DNA from: an uncultured Acidobacteriota bacterium
Lineage (GTDB): Bacteria; Acidobacteriota; Terriglobia; Terriglobales; Acidobacteriaceae
Reading direction: 5' to 3'
Assembly (NCBI GenBank): GCA_903932385.1
Contig: CAIZGA010000080.1
Coordinates: 1-16,571 of the forward strand
DNA length: 16,571 nt
The translations under genes were made by a program, and so were the position numbers. The notes beneath the pieces were generated by a model. That model made no database searches and had not been told where the DNA came from. It saw nothing but the letters and a program-made list of their open reading frames with translations. Positions 7,740 through 15,139 of this stretch are shown piece by piece. The number at the start of each line of letters is the position of its first letter. The first letter of the stretch is position 1.

Positions 7740-8588
7740 CTATCTGATTGGTTCCTTCATCTCTTCGGCCTGCTTCAGTGCGGCGGCAGGGTCTCCGGTG
7801 AGATCGGCTTTGAGAAAATCTGCAGTCTCCGGAAGCACAATGCGCAGATCGGATTCGGTGTGCAACTCCACCTGCAGTTGCTGCGCACTCAGCGCAAGGA
7901 TGTGACCGCAATGGCGACGGTCATCGCTGAGAAAGTGGAAATGATAGCCGGGAACATTCAGTGTGCGCGCGAACTGCGGCGTCCATATGCCGACGATGGT
8001 GCCTGAAATATTTTCCAGTTCGAATTCCGCTTGATGACTGGTTGCAGTGACCAGGTCCTCGCCCTGCTCCACTTTGCAGCAGGCGCGAATCAGCAACCTC
8101 TGCAGGGTTCCGCGCGCACGGATGGCAACAAATATATTGCCCGAAATACGCAGCGCATCCAGCCGGTTGCCGAGATCATGCATGTCGGCGATTGCTTGAA
8201 AAATACGCTGTGAGTCCGACTGAAAATGTGTGGCCACGAAAAATGGCGTCAAGGAGTTATCCGGCGGCTGACTGACGCTGCCGTCACTTTTTCCCTGCCA
8301 AACAATGCCGTCCAGCAATATGCCTTCACCATTCAGTCCATCAAATGTTCCCAGGCCAAAATCCCCGTGGCGTTTGATGTCGGCCACAGTGACTGCGCCC
8401 TGATAGACGCCTTCCACCAACGCGCCAGAGGTGGAGACCTGAAAGATGGTGTGATGCTCAATGTCGAGCGCATCTGCCAGCGCCATCTGGATGGCATGGT
8501 TCATGCTTTCGCCGCTGCTCTGGCAGCGCTCGGTAAGCGCCATCCACAGCGAATCTGACAGAGTAACTCGAAGGTGGCGAGCGGTCAT
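7740..8588 (-). CDS. budA: Alpha-acetolactate decarboxylase with N-terminal ribbon-helix-helix-like segment
   Basis: A 282-residue protein. Residues about 45-282 are an acetolactate decarboxylase, which converts 2-acetolactate to acetoin with a zinc site: HGDFGLGTFDGLNGE (74-88), FELENISGTIVG (189-200) and PGYHFHFLSDDRRHCGH (213-229). H216, H218 and H229 have the 2/11 spacing of the zinc-ligand histidines of the characterised Brevibacillus enzyme, and E88 and R168 fit its active-site Glu and Arg (from memory of that structure). No signal peptide, so it is cytoplasmic. Residues 6-41 are extra: a strand RVTLSDSL, then two helices split by GESMNHAI, the pattern of an RHH (CopG/Arc-like) DNA-binding or dimerisation unit. 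The usual enzyme is about 235-260 residues without this part. Start ATG 8588 has AAAGGA 5 nt upstream. No acetolactate synthase gene is in view; the beta-helix gene follows after 38 nt and may be co-transcribed. Confidence 0.9.
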   Translation of the reverse strand: MTARHLRVTLSDSLWMALTERCQSSGESMNHAIQMALADALDIEHHTIFQVSTSGALVEGVYQGAVTVADIKRHGDFGLGTFDGLNGEGILLDGIVWQGKSDGSVSQPPDNSLTPFFVATHFQSDSQRIFQAIADMHDLGNRLDALRISGNIFVAIRARGTLQRLLIRACCKVEQGEDLVTATSHQAEFELENISGTIVGIWTPQFARTLNVPGYHFHFLSDDRRHCGHILALSAQQLQVELHTESDLRIVLPETADFLKADLTGDPAAALKQAEEMKEPIR

Positions 8589-8907
8589 TGCAATCCTTTA
8601 GTGGCTACGCTGGCGACGTTTTGCACCCGTACAAGTGTCTCTCATTCCGCAGACATCGGAACATGGATTTCGATGCCGATTATTTCAAATCAGGCATGGC
8701 ATCCGCATCGTTATAGATAGGCCATTTAACTGTGGAAATATTCGGTTGATAGTAATAGTGTCCATAGACAGGGACAATAACTGGATTTGTCTGTCGGCAG
8801 CAGTTTTGCATGCCTTGCAGACGTCTGGATGAATTGCCCGGCATTCTGCATTTTCTGATGTTTTGTACCCATCTGGTTCTCAAAATTCGATCTGGAGCCT
8901 CACAAAA
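8589..8907. other. Divergent intergenic region (319 nt) with inverted repeats
   Basis: It separates the minus-strand acetolactate decarboxylase gene from the giant plus-strand gene, so it should hold two promoters. No strong -35/-10 pair stands out. Visible symmetric elements are TGTCC (8759-8763) facing GGACA (8772-8776), and a perfect 10-bp palindrome CAGACGTCTG at 8818-8827. GGAG at 8894-8897 is the likely ribosome-binding site of the giant gene. A short open frame at 8635-8832 (+) shows no coding features. I see no RNA gene. Confidence 0.4.
8818..8827. promoter_or_regulatory. Perfect 10-bp palindrome CAGACGTCTG (possible operator)
   Basis: A fully symmetric site 81-90 bp upstream of the ATG of the giant surface protein and about 230 bp upstream of the acetolactate decarboxylase start. 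Its position would suit a transcription-factor site, but a palindrome of this length can arise by chance and no regulator is in the window other than the RHH-like segment of the neighbour. Confidence 0.25.
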
Positions 8908-11900
8908 ATGACCTCGTCTGTTCTCAATACCACGCCCATGACAACTTCCAGCGTTTCCGCAATGCCAACCTTCGCCAGTTTGTCGCGGAGAATGCAGAAC
9001 GCCACTGGCAGCAGAGTCTTCGCCATGCTGGCCGCAGTGTGCCTGCTGGTGTTGTCTGTATCGGGGACCAGAGTACAGGCGCAGGCAAATTACGTTGGCA
9101 TGGTCAACAGTATCGGCAGCGGATTTGTAAATGCCGCCGGCATTGCGGTGGATAGCAGCGGCGATGTTTTTATTGCCGGAGAGAGCGCAACAGTTTATTC
9201 GGTCAAGGAAATTCACGCGGTGAATGGCGTCATTCCGCTGTCCAGCCCGAACATTACAACAGTCGGTGGCGGTTTCAATAATCCAACCGGCGTTGCGGTG
9301 GATGCGTCGGGAAATGTTTACGTCGCCGATACAGGCAACGGTCTGGTAAAAGTTATGGCTTCCACCTGCACCTCCTCCGCATGCGTCAACACACTGGGCG
9401 GCGGATTTACTGCACCCACGGGTGTGGCCGTGGACAACAATGGCTATGTGTATGTGACAGACTCCACCATCAACACAGTGAGTAAGTTGCAAAATACCTG
9501 CACCAACAGTGGCTGCGTTACATCTCTGGGTGGCGGATTTACGAACCTCTATGGCGTGGCTGTCGACAACAGCGGATATCTCTACGTAACCGATAGCGGC
9601 ACGAACCTTGTCAGCAAATTGAGTGTGACTTGCGCGAACAGCGGATGCGTATCCACGTTAGCGCCACTCTTCTCATTTAGCAATCTACTCGGCGTATCGG
9701 TGGACAAGAGCCACAACGTCTACGTAACGGACAGCACGTTGGACTCGGTCTACGAAATTCTTGCCAGCGGCGGATACACCACGGTCAATCCAGTTTCCAT
9801 CAACTACAACGGCACGGTCGAGAATGTAGCCGCCGATGCAAAGGGCGACATGTTTGTCGCGATGAACAGCGCCGGCTCTGAGCAGGAGATTCTTGTCGGT
9901 GCCGTGCCATTCGGGCTGGTGAACATCAACAACCAAAGTTCCAGCATCAGTCTGACATTTGATTTCACCGGCACGCAGACCATCAACGCGCCGGCTGTGA
10001 TGACCCAGGGCCTGAGCGGAAAAGATTTTTCCGATGCCACAACAGGAAGCTGCAACACCAACGGCACCAGCTTCAGCTATGGCGCAGGCGGTTACTGCAC
10101 GGTGAATGTGACGTTGACGCCGCAGGTTGCAGGCATGCGGAGTGGCGCGGTAGAGCTGCTGGACCATAGCGGTGCGGTGCTGGCCACGGCATATCTTGAC
10201 GGCATCGGATATGGCCCGCAGACGGCACTCTATCCGGGTACGCAGGGCGCGCTGGCAGCAAACGCCATCAGCACCAACCACATTGATCCCTATGGCATCG
10301 CAGTGGATGACGCCAACAATATCTATCTATCGAACACCAACTCCATTGCCGGCGTCAGCGTGCTGATGGTGCCGCCAACAGACACGGCCTGCACTACGCT
10401 GACAGATTGCGTTTCGTTGGCTGGCAATTTGAGCCCGGCAATTCTTGAGCCCGGCGGCGTGGCGGTAGACGGCGCTGGCAATATCTACATCGCAGACTAC
10501 AACGCGCGCGTGGTGGAAGTTCCGCCCAGCGACCAGAGCTGCAGCACGCCTGGCGATTGCGTCAGCGTGGGTACGGGCCTTGTGCATCCGTACGGCCTGG
10601 CAGTGGATGGCAGCGGCAATCTCTACATCGCCGACGGCAGTGGATTTGTATTGCAGGTACCGCCGGGCGACCGCAGCTGCAGCAATGCACTGGATTGCGT
10701 CCACGTGGGAACCGGATTCACTTCCCCGCGCGCTGTGGCCGTTGACCCCGGCAACAACGTTTACATCACCGACTTCAAGGGCAACTTTGTGATGAAGGTG
10801 CTTGCCACCGACCTGACCTGCAGCAATGCCGGCGATTGCACCGACATTGGACCCGCCATTAACGCACCGACAGGCGTGGCGGTAGATGCGAGCGGTAGTG
10901 CGTACATTACCTACCAGAAGAACGGCGCCAACAATCTATTTGTTCGCGTACCTGCCACGGACCTGACTTGTGCAACCGCGACTGACTGCACCGTCATTGC
11001 CGGCACTTACACATCACCCTATGGGGTGGCGTTGGATGGCAGCGGCGACATTTACTTCACCGACAATAATTCCTCCGCGAGCGAACTGAATGTAGGCACC
11101 GGGCCAACTATCGCCTTCCCAACAGCCACGGCGCTGTATGACGAAGACACAACCGACGGCGCGCTATCGACAACCTTCGCCAATATCGGCACCGCCAGCC
11201 TGAGCATTTCGCAGCCAGCCGCTGGCACCATGAATCCGAAGTACCCCAACAGTTTTGCCTATGACGTGACGCTGAGCACTTGCCCGCAGCTCAGTGCCAG
11301 CAGCTCTGCCTACTCAGTCAATGCCGGCGCTACCTGCATCTATGGCGCAGACTTTATCCCCGCCGCAGCGGGAGCCAATTCCGGCCCGCTTGCTGTGACG
11401 GACAACAATCTGGGCGTGAATGGCACGCAAAACGTAGCTTCATTCAGCGGCACCGGCCTGGCGGCTACGCCCACGCTGAGCTTTGTTCCCGCACCGAATT
11501 CACAGGTATATGGCACGGCCATCACGGCGGGATCGTTGGATGCAACGGCTACCTACAACAGCGCCACCGTTGCCGGATCCTTCGTGTACACGACCACCAT
11601 CAGCAGCGTGCCCAACTCCACCGTGACTGCCGGTACGACGATTCTGCCAGTTGGCATCTATACCATCACCGCAACCTTTACACCGACAGACACAGCGGAT
11701 TTCAAATCCACTTCCACCACAACGACCTACACGGTGAACCAGATCACGCCGACGCTAACATACGTGCCGGCTCCCACCACGCAGGTATATGGCACGGCCA
11801 TCGCGGCGGGTTCGCTGGATGCAACGGCAACCTATAACAGCGTTGCTGTTCCCGGATCCTTCGCGTACACGACCACCATCAGCAGCGTGCCTAATTCGAC

Positions 11901-14900
11901 CGTGACTGCCGGCACAACGATTCTGCCCGTCGCCAACTACACGATCAAGGCGACGTTTACGCCCACCGACACAGTGGACTACGCTTCAACCTCCACCACG
12001 GCAAGCTACAGCGTCACCTTGGTTACGCCGACCTTGACCTTTGTACCTTCGCCCGCCACGCAGGTATACGGAACGGCCATCGCCGCCGGTTCGCTGGATG
12101 CAACGGCCACCTATAACAGCGTTACAGTTCCCGGAACCTTCGCGTACACGACCACCATCAGCAGCGTGCCCGATTCCACGGTGACTGCCGGGACGACGAT
12201 TCTGCCGACGGCGAACTACACCATCAAAGCAACCTTTACGCCGACTGACACCGTGGACTACGCCACTGTATCCACTACGGCTAGCTATAGCGTGACGCAG
12301 GCAACGCCGGTGCTGGCATACGTTCCTGTTCCCATCACGCAGGTCTACGGCACCGCTATTAGTTCCGGTGCGCTGGACGCAACGGCCACCTTCAACAGCG
12401 CAAGCGTCTCCGGCAACTTTGCGTATACAACCACCATCAGCAGCGTACCCAACTCCGCAGTGACGGCAGGGACGACGATTCTGCCGGTGGCGAACTACAC
12501 CATCAAGGCAACCTTCACGCCGACCGACACGGTGAACTATGCCTCCACCTCCACCACGGCCAGCTACAGCGTGACGCAGGCCACTCCAGTACTGGCGTAC
12601 GTGCCGACTCCTGCAACGCAGGTGTACGGCACAGCCATTACTACGGGTGCGCTGGATGCGACAGCCACCTACAACAGCGTTACCGTGCCGGGCTCCTTCG
12701 CCTACACGACGACAATCAACGCAGTACCCAGCTCGACAGTGACTGGCGGCACGACAATTCTGCCAGTGGCCAACTACACCATCACGGCAACGTTCACGCC
12801 AACCGACACGGTGGATTACAAGTCCACGACCACTACGGCGAGTTACAGTGTCACTCAGGCAACACCGGTACTGGCCTACGTACCCGCTCCAGCCACACAG
12901 GTGTACGGTGCGGCCATTACGTCAGCATCGCTCGATGCAACAGCCACCTACAACAGCGTTACCGTTCCCGGATCCTTCGCGTACACGACGACAATCAGCG
13001 CGGTGCCCGGCTCGACCGTGACCGGCGGCACGACGATTCTGCCAGTTGCCAACTACACCATCACGGCAACGTTCACGCCAACCGACACGGTGGATTACAA
13101 GACCACTTCCACCACGGCCGCTTACACCGTGACCCAGGCAACACCGGTGCTGGCCTACACGCCGGCTCCAAACACTCAGATCTACGGAACTGCGATTGGC
13201 ACTACATCACTGAATGCGACGGCCACCTATAACAGCGCCACCGTACCCGGTTCGTTCGCCTACACGACGACAATTAACGCGGTGCCCGGATCAGTTGTAA
13301 CCGGCGGCACCACCATTCTGCCGGTTGCCGCCTACACCATCACGGCAACGTTCACGCCAACCGACACGGTGGATTACAAGACCACTTCCACCACGGCCAC
13401 CTACACCGTGACCCAGGCAACGCCAGTGTTGAACTACGCACCGCTTCCCAACACGCAGGTGTATGGCACGGCAGTTGCAGCAGGATCTCTGGATGCAACG
13501 GCCACCTTCAACAGCGTTACCGTACCGGGAAGCTTCGCATACACAACAACGATTAGCGCGGTGCCCGGCTCAACCGTTACGGCCGGTACGACGGTTCTAC
13601 CGGTTGCGGTCTACACCATCACTGCAACCTTTACGCCGACCGATACAGTCGATTACAAATCCACATCAACCACGACAACCTACAGCGTGACGCAGGCAAC
13701 GCCAGTGATGACGTACGTTCCTCTCCCTGCCACGCAGGTGTACGGCACGGCCATTACCACCGCATCGCTGGATGCAACAGCTACCTACAACAGCATTGCG
13801 GTCCCCGGAACCATTGCCTATACGACGACCATCAACAGTGTTGCTGGATCCACAGTAACTGGCGGCACAACGATTCTGCCGGTCGCGGTCTACACCATCA
13901 CTGCAACCTTTACGCCGACCGACACCGTGGATTACAAGTCCACATCCACCACGGCCGCCTATAGCGTCACGCAGGCCACACCGGTTCTGGCCTATGTGCC
14001 CTCGCCGAATGCGCAGAGCTATGGCACAGCGATTACGGCAGGCTCGCTGGACGCAACGGCCACCTTCAACAGCGTTGCCGTATCCGGCAGTTTCGCTTAC
14101 ACCACAACGATTAGCGCTGTACCCGGTTCGGCTGTGACGGCAGGAACAACCATTCTGCCGGTGGCGGTCTACACCATCACGGCAACCTTTACGCCGACCG
14201 ATACGGTGGATTACAAGACAACGACAACCACTGCGACCTATACCGTCACCACGCTGACGCCGGTCATCGGCATCACCAGCAGTGCGAACCCGGTCTACGT
14301 GCAGAATGCAATTCTGTTCACGGCAACCGTAACTGCGCCGCCGGTGATTGTTCCGGGCACGGTCAACTTCCTCGACGGCACCACAGTCATCGGCACCGGA
14401 ACACTGAACAACGGTGTGGCCACGCTGCTCATCTCCACACTTACATCCGGCGCGCATAGCATCACGGCAACCTATGTTCCGCCGAATGCCAATTACGGCA
14501 CCGTGACCACAGCATCGCCAATTGCTGAAGTAGTGGATGACTTCACGCTCAGCACCAGCATCACCGCGGGTGTCATCGTCGGCAGCGGCAATGTACTCAC
14601 CTTCACCATAACGCCGGAGAATTCCACCACCTTCCCGGCTGCGGTCACACTCTCGCTCTCCGGTCTGCCAACCGGCGCCACCTATACCATCACGCCGGGT
14701 GCGGTGATTGCAGCTGGCAGCGGCGCACAGACAGTGACTATCAACATCAAGATCCCCGCCAGCAGCGCAGCATTGCACAGTCCGCAAATCGGTCCGCGTA
14801 ATGCTGGTTACCTGGCACTGGCGCTGCTGTTGCTGCCCTTTGCCGGTCGGCTGCGTAGATATTCCAAATCACTGGGACGTCTGCTTTGCATCCTGCTGCT

Positions 14901-15039
14901 TCTGTTTGCCAGCCTTGCCTCGGTCTTCGGCATCAGCGGTTGCGGCACCACGCAACAGAAAATCTACACCGTGCTCATCACAGCAACTTCCGGCACGCTG
15001 ACGCACGTCACCACCATCACACTGGCGGTGGATGAATAA
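8908..15039 (+). CDS. Giant exported NHL-propeller / Ig-like repeat surface protein
   Basis: A 2043-residue protein, probably on the cell surface. Start ATG 8908 has GGAG 10 nt upstream; an upstream TTG (8863) and internal ATGs (8938, 8992) are less likely. The signal peptide is long, with its hydrophobic core at about 37-53 and a cut near VQA (56-58). Domains in order: six NHL-type blades with GVAVDxxGxxYVxD motifs (about 67-325); an ASPM/SPD-2-like Ig-like domain (about 333-437); a second set of six NHL blades (about 439-728); another Ig-like domain (about 729-852); ten repeats of exactly 93 residues (853-1782); a Big_3_5-like Ig domain (about 1783-1876); and a final Ig-like domain (1877 to the end) interrupted by a membrane hairpin (1968-2009) that ends in SGCG (2010-2013). 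No enzyme motif is visible. A role in adhesion or recognition is inferred from the architecture. The exact start and domain names are moderately certain. Confidence 0.88.
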   Translation: MTSSVLNTTPMTTSSVSAMPTFASLSRRMQNATGSRVFAMLAAVCLLVLSVSGTRVQAQANYVGMVNSIGSGFVNAAGIAVDSSGDVFIAGESATVYSVKEIHAVNGVIPLSSPNITTVGGGFNNPTGVAVDASGNVYVADTGNGLVKVMASTCTSSACVNTLGGGFTAPTGVAVDNNGYVYVTDSTINTVSKLQNTCTNSGCVTSLGGGFTNLYGVAVDNSGYLYVTDSGTNLVSKLSVTCANSGCVSTLAPLFSFSNLLGVSVDKSHNVYVTDSTLDSVYEILASGGYTTVNPVSINYNGTVENVAADAKGDMFVAMNSAGSEQEILVGAVPFGLVNINNQSSSISLTFDFTGTQTINAPAVMTQGLSGKDFSDATTGSCNTNGTSFSYGAGGYCTVNVTLTPQVAGMRSGAVELLDHSGAVLATAYLDGIGYGPQTALYPGTQGALAANAISTNHIDPYGIAVDDANNIYLSNTNSIAGVSVLMVPPTDTACTTLTDCVSLAGNLSPAILEPGGVAVDGAGNIYIADYNARVVEVPPSDQSCSTPGDCVSVGTGLVHPYGLAVDGSGNLYIADGSGFVLQVPPGDRSCSNALDCVHVGTGFTSPRAVAVDPGNNVYITDFKGNFVMKVLATDLTCSNAGDCTDIGPAINAPTGVAVDASGSAYITYQKNGANNLFVRVPATDLTCATATDCTVIAGTYTSPYGVALDGSGDIYFTDNNSSASELNVGTGPTIAFPTATALYDEDTTDGALSTTFANIGTASLSISQPAAGTMNPKYPNSFAYDVTLSTCPQLSASSSAYSVNAGATCIYGADFIPAAAGANSGPLAVTDNNLGVNGTQNVASFSGTGLAATPTLSFVPAPNSQVYGTAITAGSLDATATYNSATVAGSFVYTTTISSVPNSTVTAGTTILPVGIYTITATFTPTDTADFKSTSTTTTYTVNQITPTLTYVPAPTTQVYGTAIAAGSLDATATYNSVAVPGSFAYTTTISSVPNSTVTAGTTILPVANYTIKATFTPTDTVDYASTSTTASYSVTLVTPTLTFVPSPATQVYGTAIAAGSLDATATYNSVTVPGTFAYTTTISSVPDSTVTAGTTILPTANYTIKATFTPTDTVDYATVSTTASYSVTQATPVLAYVPVPITQVYGTAISSGALDATATFNSASVSGNFAYTTTISSVPNSAVTAGTTILPVANYTIKATFTPTDTVNYASTSTTASYSVTQATPVLAYVPTPATQVYGTAITTGALDATATYNSVTVPGSFAYTTTINAVPSSTVTGGTTILPVANYTITATFTPTDTVDYKSTTTTASYSVTQATPVLAYVPAPATQVYGAAITSASLDATATYNSVTVPGSFAYTTTISAVPGSTVTGGTTILPVANYTITATFTPTDTVDYKTTSTTAAYTVTQATPVLAYTPAPNTQIYGTAIGTTSLNATATYNSATVPGSFAYTTTINAVPGSVVTGGTTILPVAAYTITATFTPTDTVDYKTTSTTATYTVTQATPVLNYAPLPNTQVYGTAVAAGSLDATATFNSVTVPGSFAYTTTISAVPGSTVTAGTTVLPVAVYTITATFTPTDTVDYKSTSTTTTYSVTQATPVMTYVPLPATQVYGTAITTASLDATATYNSIAVPGTIAYTTTINSVAGSTVTGGTTILPVAVYTITATFTPTDTVDYKSTSTTAAYSVTQATPVLAYVPSPNAQSYGTAITAGSLDATATFNSVAVSGSFAYTTTISAVPGSAVTAGTTILPVAVYTITATFTPTDTVDYKTTTTTATYTVTTLTPVIGITSSANPVYVQNAILFTATVTAPPVIVPGTVNFLDGTTVIGTGTLNNGVATLLISTLTSGAHSITATYVPPNANYGTVTTASPIAEVVDDFTLSTSITAGVIVGSGNVLTFTITPENSTTFPAAVTLSLSGLPTGATYTITPGAVIAAGSGAQTVTINIKIPASSAALHSPQIGPRNAGYLALALLLLPFAGRLRRYSKSLGRLLCILLLLFASLASVFGISGCGTTQQKIYTVLITATSGTLTHVTTITLAVDE
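11464..14253 (+). repeat. Ten tandem in-frame repeats of 279 bp (93 residues each)
   Basis: Ten units start at 11464 and every 279 nt to 13975. The anchor codon for Gln in QVYGTA lies at 11503, 11782, 12061, 12340, 12619, 12898, 13177, 13456, 13735 and 14014, with no insertion or deletion in any unit. Each unit reads roughly ATPVLAYVP, QVYGTA, LDATATYNS, FAYTTTIS, TTILPV, YTITATFTPTDTVDYK and YSVTQ, an MBG/Ig-like beta-sandwich pattern. Units differ mainly by synonymous and conservative changes. Units 6 and 7 share a 67-nt identical stretch (13053-13119 and 13332-13398), a sign of recent duplication or gene conversion. The last unit is most divergent at the anchor (AQSYG). Confidence 0.95.
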
Positions 15040-15072
15040 ACAAATTCGGCTGTATCGAATGTAGAGAAATCA

Positions 15073-15111
15073 AACCCCAATCTTTCGCCGCAACTGCGGA
15101 GGATTGGGGTT
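15073..15111. terminator. Bidirectional intrinsic terminator between convergent genes
   Basis: A perfect 10-bp stem, AACCCCAATC (15073-15082) with GATTGGGGTT (15102-15111), encloses a second possible stem CCGCA/TGCGG. It sits in the 100-nt gap between the stops of the giant gene and the FG-GAP gene. TTCTGGTTTT follows on the plus strand and a T-rich stretch (TTTGATTTCT) on the minus strand, so it can serve both genes. Confidence 0.72.
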
Positions 15112-15139
15112 CTGGTTTTAACACACCTATGCAGTTTGA

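Noticed and set aside
8635..8832. A 65-codon open frame in the divergent intergenic region
   Set aside because: No ribosome-binding site, no recognisable motif, and it overlaps the region expected to hold promoters and palindromes.
11464..14253. Tandem repeat array as a possible CRISPR or non-coding satellite
   Set aside because: The 279-bp units are contiguous, keep one reading frame and encode a consistent beta-sandwich pattern; there are no short repeats separated by unique spacers.
13666..14787. A 373-codon open frame on the minus strand opposite the repeat array
   Set aside because: It is the reverse complement of the repetitive Thr/Ala/Val-rich coding repeats and reads as Arg/Gly/Cys-rich repeats; no start signal or domain.
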